64,000 nt of DNA from Aquila chrysaetos chrysaetos (lineage: Eukaryota; Chordata; Aves; Accipitriformes; Accipitridae): contig NC_044030.1 in the NCBI RefSeq assembly GCF_900496995.4, positions 16,738,851 through 16,802,850 of the forward strand, given 5' to 3'. The translations under genes were made by a program, and so were the position numbers. Under the pieces are notes generated by a model. The model was not told the origin of the DNA and did not search any database. It saw nothing but the letters and a program-made list of their open reading frames with translations. Below, in pieces: positions 1-13,300 of this stretch. Positions within the stretch are counted from its first letter, which is position 1, and each line of letters begins with the position of its first letter.

Positions 1-3000
1 CATGAACAACATGAAACAGAAGACATTTTTTTGTCTTTATGTGAGTTTGAAAAATACTAAGAAAACAAATGGAAGACAATGGGGAAATGACATTAGGAAA
101 TATATCAAGTATTTCAAGAGAATCCCCAATATTATCGAGGCAAAACTCTGCCTTACTATAAAGAATTTTCACACAAGAAGCTGAACCATGACTACACCTC
201 AAATTTTTGGTAGTCTGAACTATGCTGCGAATTTGCTTGATGTTGCCCTTCTGCCATCTTCCTCTGTATATCCTGCCTGATGGGAAAGGACCAAGGTGGA
301 GGCAGCAGCTGTCAGGGCTTTCTCAGGCACCTGCTGGTGAGTTAGCTAGAGTCCTTTTCATCTTTTATTTAGTATTGGTGAAAAACTCAGTGAAAAATCT
401 GGTGAGTGAAAAGAGATCATTCTTATTCCATGTTTCCATAAACCCAGACTCCTGAACATGGGAGATTTGGACTCAGTAACTTCAGACAAGTTACTCAAGA
501 CTGGATTGAATGTAACATTAAAGCTAACCTCAACTCAGATGCTCAGTTACCTAACTCTTCAATATCTGGTCCTTGGAGTGAAATCCAAAAGGCCAGAAAG
601 AGCAAGGAAAGGTCTCTGCGCTTTGCACTGAAGCAGTGAATACACTAGGAAGGCGGTGCAATAAAACCAGCTGCTGCACAGGAAACCTGTAGCTTGGCAA
701 ACACCATGCAGAAAGGTGTGCTTGAAACCTCACTCCTTTTTAAAAAGTGGCTACTAAGTTCCCAACTGCAACCGAGCACTCACATCCTCATGGACACAGA
801 GCCCAGGGTCCTCCTCTACAGATGAGCACTTGTCTTCAAAAAAACTGACCCAAGCAGAAGTGGTCCCTGCAGCGAGCCTTGCAGTGAGGTGCTGCCGGGC
901 TGATCCAGCTTGCCTCCTGCCACACAGACCATCTGTGGCAAAGGATTCAGCTAAGGCGTTAACTGAGGTATGCAGCCCTCCTCTCCCTATCACCAGGACA
1001 CTGACTCAGCTACCTGCAGAGATTAACCGAAATATCCCAAAGCTATATATTAAACAGCACCAATTGACAGGAGGGTTTTTTTCCTGGTCTCCTGCCTTGA
1101 CCACTCAAACCCATTGTTTTTTTGGTAGAAATTAGGTTAAAATTTAATTGGCTTATACTAACATTGCAGCAGAATTGCCCTGAGCATCTTGCACTTGGGA
1201 GAAACACTGCTGTTCTTTCCATCCCCAACTGAGATTCAGTATTCAACAAGGGGCATCCTTTGGTCCATGAACAAGAGATGAATATTCATATTTAGGAGCA
1301 ACAGGATTTCCCCACACACGATCTCCAGGCCACAGAAAAAGGCATGTGGTTTATGTGCAGGCAGAATGGTTAGACTGGATGGCAACTACTTATGATCCTA
1401 TATTAAGAAAATGACAGGATATGAACCATTTTCTGTGGGCTTTTTTTTTTTTCGATACATTTCTAGTTTAAGTTACCACTGACTCCTGAAAAGCACCAAG
1501 TGTACAGTTGCCTTTTTTGGCCAGTCTCAAATTTTTTAGACCTGATAAAGCTATAAAATTATCAGATAGGTTTTTGTTTGGGCTGTTTTGTTTATCTAAA
1601 CACTCAGATTGTTTCAAGATCAGCTTTAACGCACCCACATATTGTATTTATTACCATCTGCTTTCATGTGTATCCACACTTAATAGGATGGAGTAGGATT
1701 TTGCCAATAGTAGCAAACTCTACATACTTTTCCCAGCATCTTTGCCAAATGGCCATAAAAGTCTGTCTGGTAGATGGCCAATGAATGCTGGTGGTCTATA
1801 ACCACAATTTCTCAAACAATATGGAAAGAAATCTGCTCTGGACTATCTTTGATCTGCTAGCAAACAAAGCATTTATTCACTGGGATGAAATAATAGGCAT
1901 TCGTCAAATCATGAATACAAACTTTCTGAAGAGAAAACAAAGATCTCTGCTACTCCATGCAGTGGGACCACATGCATATCCCAAAATCTGATAATATTTT
2001 TTAAGTCGACTGAGCACTGGTACCTGTATTTTTGTCTCTGTGATGAAATGAATATGTTGTATGCAGAAGAAGGGCTCCTATGGCTAATGCAGTTATCACT
2101 GCATGCATCCCCAACTTTCTGCTACTGCAAGCAACACAACTCGGCAGCACTCCTGCCTTTGCAGCTGAGTGATCAGGTGTGTCACTCTGCAGTTGTAAGG
2201 AAAGAGTGGGCTGTGGCTGTATCCCATACGTCCTGCCTACTCAACAGGCGACCTTCCCGGCTATTCTCTGATAACAGTAAGTTAACCAGGAAGTTCCCAA
2301 CAGCACTAATGGTAGGGTTTGCTTTCAATGAATTGAAAGCCCTTTCAAAAACAGCCTGTACATGTTTTTGCCTTTGCTGCCTTCCTTGTGAAAAAAGGCT
2401 CTAGTACCACTGCTAAATGTGCAAAGCAAACACAGGGTTCTGTCACACACAATTTACTGATCACCATGTCTCTCACATTTCAGGTGGGATTTAGAGACCT
2501 TCTAGGCACGAATTTGCATATGCACTTCCCTGTTTCATTCAGGTCCAACAGCCTTGCAGTGAGAGCTCCCAGAGGCTTTCAAAGAGGAATGAGATCTTTA
2601 CTGGGAGATTCCAAACAAATCTGTCCCCACCTTTCAATTTCTGGTTAGTTTTTTTTATTGCAGAACTGCTCCATATACTCCCATACTGGTGTAAACTCAG
2701 CGCAGCTTTCATTACAACTCACCTTAAGATCCATTAGGGAAAGAAACTTCTCAAAAAGGCCATGTCTGGCACACTGAAGAAAGCAAAGTACAGAGGCACA
2801 TTTCCAGAGATTTCAACATCCCTGCTTTCCTTCTGATACCCATGTAGCTGTCTGTGGCACACCTGCATGTGTCCTTGCCCTGGAGCAATAACCGTCCTGA
2901 GAAGCTGCAGGGATGCACCTCTGCCAAGAGCCCGTTCAGACTTATCTGCAGAATGACTGAGTGGAGCCTCTCAGACCTTGTGGCAGCAGAGAGCCCAGGT

Positions 3001-6000
3001 CTGTGTGAAAGTGTGAGATGTGGGTGAGCTAGAAGGCTATAGGCAGGCTGGAAGAGGAGATGGTTGTTACGAGACAGCCATCAAGGGGTTAACAGCACAG
3101 CCCAGAAATGCTTTGGGACAATGCCATGCGCCAAACCTCCTTTCCTTCCTGTTCATTCAGCAGGAGTCGTTCCCCCTGCACACTATTAGGATACAGCTGA
3201 AATAAAAATAGCCTGTTGCCTGTGATTCTCTGGACAGGCTTCAGCTGGGCAGGGTTCTTTGTACAGGACGGGGGATGGAGCATAAAGGGAGGAGAAGAAT
3301 TTATCTGAGAAATCTCTTTACAAGTCTTGCCACCTCAGGCAAAGGCAGCTGTGTGGATATCTGTACTAATGTCAGGGCGCTCCTTGCTTACAGCCTGAAT
3401 GGTTCGCCAGCCCCCACAAGAGTCTCAATTTCTTTTGCTTGCATACCAGTCCCCCGCAGCACTCCAGAGCAGTGGGATGTTTTGTGCTAATCCTGTTTTC
3501 ACTGGTGACAGAGAAACACCGCCATTAGACATAAAGCTATGATCCTATTCACATCACAGAACAACACAGCACAGTAACATTATTTGGGATTTTTCTCACC
3601 TTCAGCAGTCTAAAAATCAGGAAATGAGGCTACCACAGCTGTTTAGGGTTCCTCTGCATTCAAAGATAGTCACTTTCAGGAGGCAGCTGATCCCATTTGT
3701 CTTAAACACTCATCTTAGGGTGATTCTAGTTTTTCCCTAAGACTAGATTAATACCCTCCCCAGTCCCCAGTAACTGGCATTTCTCATCTGTAAGTCCCAC
3801 CCAACTGCAAATAGCTATTTGAGGCCTTCCTAAGAACTAGACACATACGACTCATAAAGCTATAGTCACAATAAAATGATGGTGACAACTCTTATTAATA
3901 AAAGCATATCTGAAATGCCATAGACGCTAAGTCTCACCAGAAGCTGGTGAGATCTGTTAGAAGGGTTAGGGCTTTATGTTACTTTTGCAAATATTACAGC
4001 GGTTGCAGATTGACCCTGGAAATCTCTGTCCAGTCCTGATGTCTACACTTCAGAGTACATTCTGGCAAAAAAGCTGCAAAAACAATCCTTAGTCTTGAAA
4101 ATTCTCCTTGTAATAAGAGATACTTGGGAAATCTCACTGATTAATGCAACAAAAACTTAAACAGCGATTTGGTCACAGCCTGTCAGTACCTACATTTAGT
4201 GGACATTTCCAATACTATATGCTGCTTTCAATCAAGCAAGTAAAAAGACATGATGTCATTCAATGGCTGGAAGCTAAAACTGAACAGAATCAGGCCTACA
4301 ATAAAGATGTATATTTTTTAAAAGGAGGCTGATTGGCCACTAAGGCGGTGATTGGTTCTCTGCCAGTGAAAGCTTTTTGATAAATAAGACTTATCTTTCC
4401 ACAGACATACTGAAGCGCAACTGTGGGGTTGATACAGAAATTACTAAGTGAGTTTGATAATCCATGCTGTTTGGAGACGGTAGTAGTTACCCACTTTTCT
4501 TCCCAGATGTACAATAGTCTCTGCCTCAATCTTTAGAGCCTTCTTCAGGAGTCCTTTGTGCATCTCAAAAGATGGAAAGGAAGAGGAAGGAACATGGGGG
4601 AGGTATTATAGAATATTTGAGACAGTGATAGGAAACCAATGAACGAGTAATTCTGAAATGTGTTTGCAGCAGAAAAAAACAGGGTGCTTGATGCAAGTCA
4701 CAACAAAGAGATGCCCTACCTGTTTGATGTGACAATGACCATAAGACGTAGATATTTGCAATTGTTATGACACTGTAATATGTCTTTTTTTTCCTACTAG
4801 TCAAATGCACAGTGAATAATAGGTCAGACACTCAAAAAATAAACCTTGATTGGCATCTCAAGAGCTATGGCAGCCATCAGTAAAAGAGAACGAAGAAACC
4901 ATTCTAGACTTCAAACCACAGAGGAGATACAAAAAAATACTTTTTATCCTCTTTCTCTGAACTTCTGGGTTTTCCTACCAGCAAAGGAATTGAGAACTAC
5001 ATCCAGACTGTCCAAAAGAGGACTGTGCCAGGTGCATCGCTCCCACCACCACGCTTCATTCTGGAGTGGTGCTCTGGTGCTTCAGGCATGAACAAGACCA
5101 TGCAGGGTCATCAGCCAAAAAAAAGACATTCCTTCCCCAATCCAGTAAAAGCACAGCTGGTAACGGCTCATCAGGCAACACACATATACGTAGCTTAGAA
5201 AACCTGCAAGCAGCAAACGAGGTTACCATCAAGGAAAACAGGTGGAGATTTATCGACGGGCTCTTGGCAGTGTTCTCAAAATTCCCTGATAAAGGCAAAG
5301 GCTTAGTTATAACAAGTCTGCTGGCAGAAACAGCAGTTTTTCCTCCATCCAAGTGATTGGATGATCAGACTCGTATGATTGCCTTTTGAGTGCTGACTCA
5401 CCAGAGGGCAGCAGCCTTCCAGATGTGATGTCAACCCCTAAAAACGCAAGACGTCCCTCTTGCTCTCCCAATCAGACTGTCCCTCTTCCTACTGTACCCT
5501 GATGTCAGCAATCCCATTTTGCATGCTCGGCTGGCAAACGAAACATTGCAATGTTTTGGAATAATGGCAAGTCAGGTCAGGTATCTGATGCATGGTTAGT
5601 CCACAGTTCAATCTCTCAGTGTGTCTGTAGTATCAAAACAATCTCATGCAATTAGTCTGCAATGAGTAACACGTCTAGGATGATCTGCTGCCTCATACAG
5701 ACAGACTTTTCTGTTACTCCATGACAAATTGAAAAGATTGTTTGAAAGATCTGTACTTTAGCAGCTAGACACACTGGAAGCAGGATACCCCTTCTTCCCC
5801 CCCAGTTTTCTACTTTAACTGAAGGATGGAGAAAATTACATTTATACTCTACTAAAACAGGCAAAAACTCTGTCTTCTACGAGTATCCCCTGGCAGGGAG
5901 AAAGTCTGACTTCTGTATATCTCTGGTGATAAGTGTGTCTGCAGCTACCCTTCGTTATTAGCTCCATTCCCTTTCCTATCCCTTCATTGCCCATGCCAAA

Positions 6001-7355
6001 ATCAGGATAATATTTGCCTCCCGGTGGGGAGGTTAGGAGAGTTTCTGGGAGGCTTTATGTTACATGTGCCATACACTGGCACAAAACACAACAAACAGGA
6101 AAGCTTCACTGCAGCAGCATTTCTGTTCTTGCTGCCTGGCTTCTGGGTAGCCTGGTGTAAAACCAACGCCTCAAAACTTCCAGCACAGGCTTGGTGGTGT
6201 CATTCATTACTAAACTGGAGATAAACTAACTGCAGAGGCTAAAGGACTGAGTCCGTTTCCATTTCAGCTGAATGGGAACAGTGCCACTGTTCACAGTAGG
6301 GCCTGCAATTTGCCACTAGTGATGTGGAGAAAATGACTTTAACGTCCATCCCAAGGGAAGCCCATTGAGGGAGTGCACAGGGCATACGTCCCCTGAGCGG
6401 CCACCAGGATTCTGCACAAGACGCAGCCATTGCATAGTTAGAGAAAAACAAAACCCACTGGTGGTTGTTTTAAATACCCCTACCTGGTCCAGCGGTCCTG
6501 GCAAGGTGAGAGGAATTGGAACAAACATTATGGAAATGCAAAGTCTTATCAAAAAATCCCTATCAAGAGATTATAAGAATTTGTCAAGTACCAGGCAAGT
6601 GTGCCATACATGCGCAGGACTGCAGGCTGGAGCACAGTAGGTTCGTAGCAACATGTTCAAAATTTTATATTTGAAATCCCCTCTCCATGTACACTTTGCA
6701 CTTGAGACCAAACTTCTCAAAGATGCTTAAGTGTTTGGTTTCATGTGGAAGCACTAAGTCAGAGCAGAAGTTGTGATTTGTGCATAACAGAGGGGACTTC
6801 CACCTTCCACCAGCAAGATACCACTTAAAGATTAATTACTTGGAGCTTAAACATGTATTTTGGGTGCTACTTGAACTGAAGCAGCAGTCCCAGATGAAAT
6901 CACAAGTCTATTATGTTAGTCATTGTATACATAGAAACTGTCAAGAAAAGACAGGCCCTGCCCTAAGTCATTCCCTGTCTAAACAGATTGGAGGAAGCAC
7001 GGGAAAGGAGGGACACAGAGAGGTGAAAGGGCTTAGCCAAGGTCCTACCGCAGCAGAACAGGAGCAGGTCACAGCATGCCCCAGTCCAGCTCACCTCACT
7101 GCTGTCATTTCTGCAGTCAGTGCTCACCAGCTTTCCCCTACCCCCAGGCTCAGCTCTCTAAGCTGTTGATAAAATTTCTGGAGCAAAATGAGACATAACG
7201 GTACAGAGAGAGAAACACTGGTGGGGAAGGGATGCAGGTCCTCCAGCATGTCCAGGTGAACACAGCACACCAGAAGGAAACTGAACAAAACAGTTTCCTG
7301 TGAAGGAAAACACCTTTCCCTGTGACACAGCAGAGACAAGGGAGTGCTTGCAGCT

Positions 7356-7371
7356 CCCCCCCCCCCCCCCC
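7356..7371. repeat. Poly-C tract (16)
   Basis: Uninterrupted run of 16 C in otherwise ordinary intergenic sequence. Prone to length error in sequencing. Confidence 0.95.
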
Positions 7372-7883
7372 AGCAGTGGGACCACCCACGGCTGCCCAGC
7401 TGCGGTGCCCACACCACAGAGGGGTTGCACAGATGTCCTCACCAGGGCTGTGCGCTCCTGCAACCCACGCAGGACCCTCTCTGGCTAGCAAATAGGGAAA
7501 AAACCAACAAAACAGGGCTGAAGTTGTCTACATGGGTAAAACGCCTTTTTTCCAGTGTACCAAAGGTTTCGTGGCTACATTCAGGCAGAAAAGGACTCCT
7601 CCTCACCCGTGAGCTCCCCTCCATCTGTTTTGTAGCTGGAAATTCAGCTTTTAAGAGCAAGTACTTATAGAAGTACTGGTATCCAGTAAACCCTTCGTGT
7701 GCCTTGTACAATTCATCAGGGCGGATATACTGTTCTTCAGTTACTATCCCAAATCACCTGTTTTTTTCTCTTCAACTGAAATCACATCTGGTTCAAGTCT
7801 TTCTAAAATATCTTAATTAAATTAGTAAAATTATTTTCTCTATGCCTGTTTTTCTAAGCTTGTGTACAAGCAGGTTTTTTTAA

Positions 7884-7894
7884 GGGGGGGGGGG
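7884..7894. repeat. Poly-G tract (11)
   Basis: Uninterrupted run of 11 G following a T-rich stretch; no associated gene. Confidence 0.95.
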
Positions 7895-10315
7895 CGTAAA
7901 TGAGGATAGCAAAGGCTCTTGCTTTGGATTTATGAGAAGAGCACACATCTAGCATGTATCAAGTTGCATGGAAACATATTTTTGCCTAAAATGTTAAGCA
8001 TTTTTTCCAAGATCCTTGACAAGGAATTAATAACGATGTAGCTAAACAAACATTTAACCACTATATACTGTGGAGAATTTCTGACAGCTTTAACAAAGCT
8101 TGTCCTTCCAGCAGTCCCTGTCAACCACTATGATGTTGCTCACCCTCAGGAAGGGTGGCACAGAAGACTCATAAAATTTAGATTTAACAAGAGTGAGGGG
8201 AAGCAGGCAGAAAGGAGACATATGAATTATTCATACAACCTGCAGCCCTGCAAATAAAATTCTTAGTGCAGGAGAAAGACACTCTTGCAGAGCTTACAGC
8301 AATCAAAGGGCACTCTGCAGCATCAGCAGGGCTGCAGGCAGAAGAGGGATCAGGTAAAATGTAGGATGTGGGTGCAAAGAAAAGCTGCTGGAAGTTGCTG
8401 CCACCCATTTGCAGGGCAGTGCATCAGGTTCCCTGACTCATATTTTGGAAGGAGCTCCCTGTCCGTGGTGGGATACCAGCGCTGCAATTGCTGACCTTGG
8501 AAAGCATGAAACAGCCCAACCCCTCCATGGGCTTACCCCACGGATATGGGCATTGCTTTCTGCTGTGGCTGCTGGGTGACTTCAGAGGAAGGCACCGCCT
8601 GCTGAGCATGTCTGGCCTTCTAAGAAATAGGAAGAGTTTTTAAACACCTACCCTCCCATAACTATAGTTCCTTTAACAGATGATAGTTTTATCAGCAGTG
8701 ACTAAAACTGAGCACTTGCAAGCCTGTGGCTGTATTTTTGTTACCAGGCTCAAAACCTCAGTCCCTGGAGCCATGAGGAGTTTAGGCCCGGCAGTGTCCC
8801 CCCAGGTTTCCTCCGAGACTGTCCTCCTTCTCCCAGGATGCCTCCAGGAGCACCCATCCTCGGTCATCCGTCCCTTCCCACCGCAGCAGCGCCCCAACTC
8901 TCTGCGAGTTGGGTGCAGTTCATGCTCCCCAGTGGGTTTGTTGCCTCTTGCACACTCCTCGTCTCAGGCTAGTCATAGCACTGCTCCTCCTGCTTTTCAG
9001 TTTGCTGCAGTATGAGGGATAAAGCGTGTAAGCAGCCATGGAAGCCATCAAAGGGGACTTACTTTGCCATTTTTTTGCTATCATTTGCATGGCAACTCTC
9101 TGTTAAAGCTTGTATAGCACTGTCCTTTGCAGCTCAGCCAAAAAAAATGTACACAACCATGTTAACATAAAAAGAATGAATTAACAACAAAAAAATCTAA
9201 GCTCCAAGGAACCCTTTTGCAGAAGTAACTCTCATTATGTAGAGTTAGGTTTCTATGCATAATACTGATTTTAAGAGACTTGATAGCTTTCTAAGGGAAA
9301 AAATGTAACTTAGATCATGCAGTATAAAAGTAGCTGGCAGCTACTGGTAGTGAACAAAATATAGGTGCAAATGTTTACTTTTTAATAGATACGCGAGAGT
9401 CTTGTGTCTTCCTGGAGCCTGACTGGAATTCAGATATTGTTTGACTTTTTCTCTCCCACAACACACTTTTGATCTTATAATACTTTCGAAACCTTGAGCA
9501 AATAGAATACTGCAAGTTAAACATTACATGAGTCAAACGTACCCATTACCATGACTTCAAAACAACTGCTCAGAAGAACTTAGATCTGTAAGCAAATATT
9601 TTAATGAGGAATTAAGGGTAACCAGTCTTTACCACAGCTCACCTTCCTAATAATTCACCTGCCAGCTGTGAAGATTTCTGAACATAACACCACTCCTAGC
9701 CATTCCTACAGCTTCTTTTTGTTGGTGGGTGGTTGGTTTTTTCCCCGTTGGAGAAGTCCAGAGCATTTGACATCTGTTCGTTATTTACCCAGTGCAATGC
9801 ACTTGGCAAGCACAGCCAGTTCTGTTCATTTCATCACAAGACTAAACCTAGACACGGCAAGGCAGAGCCTCACTGACAGTGTTAATGGCTTACATGGCAC
9901 CACAACAATTTACACCAGGTAATGATATATCCAAGGATGTTAAATTGGTTGCCAGGGCTGTGAAACAAGTCAGGGCAGAGCTGATAGTAGAGAGAGACTT
10001 TGCAGTTCTGGTCACCTCTGCTGATAGCACAGCACCTGCAGATTGGACTACTGGTAGCCCCCAAGAAGATGCTGTAGGAAGGGAGTTTGTTGCCAGGAGT
10101 CTCAAGAGTACTTCTTTTTCTTATTTGAAAATCTAAAAAATTACCTACTTGTCCACATAAATATATGTATTTGACACCTATTTAATAAAAATATCTCAAA
10201 AATTCAAATACAAAAATGCAATGTTAATTTTCAAAATTATAGTAACTCATCCACTCTAAACTGAATTTCCTGTGAGCAAACATAAAACAGTGAAATTTAA
10301 ATTCAAGGGTTTCAA

Positions 10316-10331
10316 TTTTTTTTTTTTTTTT
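10316..10331. repeat. Poly-T tract (16)
   Basis: Uninterrupted run of 16 T. It could be the reverse-strand A tail of an old retroposed sequence, but nothing recognisable lies beside it. Confidence 0.9.
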
Positions 10332-13300
10332 ATTTCTAAATGTAAATGACTGATTGCTGACCCCATGAAAAACAATGCCAGAACTACCAGTTATCTCAGT
10401 GGAGTCAGGATTTCACCCAAAATAATATATGAACTCCTGTGGGTAGCAGCTGAGGACAAGCATCCTGAAAAAGGCCTCTTTGCTTGCCTGTATAGTTTGG
10501 GGATGAGAGGCAGAAACCTTTTTAAGCTGAGCATAGTCTCCAATATGCTGGCTTTGATCTCTATAGCTTTCTCTCAGTGTCACACTAAAGCAGCCCAGGA
10601 AACATCCTTGTTAAAAAATAAAGTCTTGCGTAAGGTAAAAGTCGGTCTAAGCATGCCTTTAGAAACAACAGTACTGACGATACAGGTAGCCTGAAGTAAT
10701 ACCTACACTTTTTAATAGAAAGGATCTCTGGATTACTCTATTTCACCCAGGCTGATATTACCATATATTTTCTGACCTTCTATGTTTGGGAGTATATTTT
10801 TCTACTTTAAACATTATTCTTCCCTCTTTGTTGTCCTCAGAGCTATATTTTAAGATCGTGTGACATTAGTGCTGCAGCAACAAATCAGTTTCCTTACCCA
10901 AAATTTTATTTTAATTCCTATATCAAATTCAGTGCAATTATATTTACTTCAGTAATTTTCTTAGACCTTTAATAAGACAAAGCAACTTAATTTATTTAAA
11001 GGTTTTCTGAGTGCTTTTTATGGTTGTGTGTAAGTGCCAGAAGGAAAAGGAATTGACAAATAGCAATTTTCAGGATTTTTTTTTTTTTAATTACAGAATT
11101 CTGCACCAGGCTAATAAGAACTGAGGGAGTTCTACAAATAGACGTGTGTTACGAGGACAGTGCATGTATCCATGAAACCAACAGAAAGATACTTTAATGT
11201 TCTTTAGTATTGATAGCTCCAGAAATTATGGGTTTTAATTGCCTTTTTCTTGAGCAAACAGGTATTTTCAATAGCATTGATTCAGTGCCCACAAGCTTTG
11301 AGACTATGCGGTCCACCAAAACCTTTAACAGATCCTTTGTTTATTTTAACAGACAAACAAACAGACAAATGCAAGCTCCACCCTGGCCTTGGAGCCAAGA
11401 GAGAGTGGGTGTAAATCAGTGCATTTGCTTTCCTTCTGAAAAGGAGATTTCTGAGTGGTGTGAACTTGACATTTATCTCATACCCATACCACTTCTTTTG
11501 GTGCACTGAAACATAAATCATGTAATATGTAAAACTGTAGAGCTTCATCATGTTTTGTTTTGGCCCCCCTCATTTAAAAACTGTACAGAGAAGACCATTA
11601 AAAAGGTAAAGTTTTTGTAACAAAAAGCTGGGTCCCCAGCACAGGCAGGTTCTGTTGAGAGGAGAGATACTTCCACTTCTGTGAATCCTTTCTCAGGAAG
11701 GCTTGCCTGAAATACACGTGAGTACAGGAAAGTTAACTGACTTCAACTCAGCAACCTGAAGCAATATTACAACAAAATAGCATTAACTTTTTAGCAACCT
11801 ATGGTAGAACAGCTATGATTTTATGGTTATTTATTTTTAAAAATGAAGGACTCCAGTACTGTAAGAGTCATTTCATCCCTGGCATTAACAGAACCTAGAC
11901 TTTTTTGCATACATCTTATCTGCTGGGGCTTACAGACCCCTGCTTTGGCACACTCAGTGGCTACAGAGCTATTCTTCTCTTCCCAAAGGCCTTTCACCTT
12001 TTTGGCATTAAAAGGGGATATCTGCAATGTTTGCACTCTAATGGAAACCAGACGGGGCAAGAATGAAAGCAGAGCCTGAATCCCACAAAGCAAATTTTGG
12101 CCCCAAAATGTTTCAGCTAAGGCTAGCTTACTTCATCTGTCCCCTTCTGCCTGGATTTCTCCTTGGCTAGACAAAGGTCTCCGTGGCCACCAACATTTCC
12201 ATGCCATCTTTCACTGTTGGTATGTGGTGTATGTGCCCTCTCTTTCCCAAAATCAGATGTTGGTGGGACTGGGGCAGCTGGAAGGAAGGTGCATTGGGAC
12301 CATCAAGACAAGCTGTTTCTTTCTTGTATGCAAAGACCATGTTTTTGGGGGCATGCACCTGAACAGCTGCAGTTCTTTGGTTTCTTTCTTGTAGGAGCAT
12401 GACAGCTCCTCAGCTTTTGGGTTGCCCAGTGGTAGGCTCTGAAGTGATTTCCAGCCACCTCTCTCAATATACTACAGTGACAAAAATAAAACCCACCAAG
12501 CCCATTCTTACCACAGCCATAGCAATTACTTTGTGGTAACAGCCCAAGGCATGAGGAGGAGCCCAACATGGGCTGTGACATAACAGCCCTTTGCTCAGGA
12601 GCCGGACAGAAACTGGAAACCAAAATATTTCCTCCTGAAATATGGGGTTCCATGAAAGTAATGTACTTTGTCAAAAATTAAATGGTGGTAGTATTTTGAT
12701 GGGAAATTTGTTCCAAAAAGTCTTTAATGTTCAATAACTATTTAAAGGTGGATTTTTTTTAATTAATGCAGCGGCTTCAGTTTCCATTACAGAACTTTGA
12801 AACCAGAGCCCTCTGTCCTCAAAAAATGTTGCTGTTTTGATTTTCTACCTTGTTTCTTTAACAAAGTCTGAGAGCTGAAATGCAGCAGGGTGGAAGCTGC
12901 CTTCTCAAACACGCTACGGAGGGCTAGCCACGGGCTCACCAAACCAACCCTCATCTAATAAACCTCGCTCAACCCATGTCAGCTTCATGCAGCCTTGGAT
13001 TTCTTTCAGATGACCTATCAGTACCTTCCCCACAAGCCCTTGTTCCCCTCCCCCCATTCTCCCAGCTCCAGAAAGTACCACCAGCAGCTTATGCCCCTCA
13101 CTCCTCTTCTCCTTCTTCTTCCCCAGGTGTATTTTCTCGACTGCTTTCCATTCCCAAGCACGCTTCACTTTGTTCCTCTGCAGAGAAGCAAACAAGCCGA
13201 AAGAGAGCTTTTTTAAAGGGTTTTCCTTCATCAGAAGTCTTTTGAATGTTCACTAGCACGCGAAATAAAACTGAAAGTCAAGGTCCCCAAGCGCAGTGGT

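Noticed and set aside
1321-1400. Possible degraded CR1-like segment ('ggttagactggatggcaac')
   Set aside because: Only a few words resemble the CR1 3' end, with no tail or further matching sequence.
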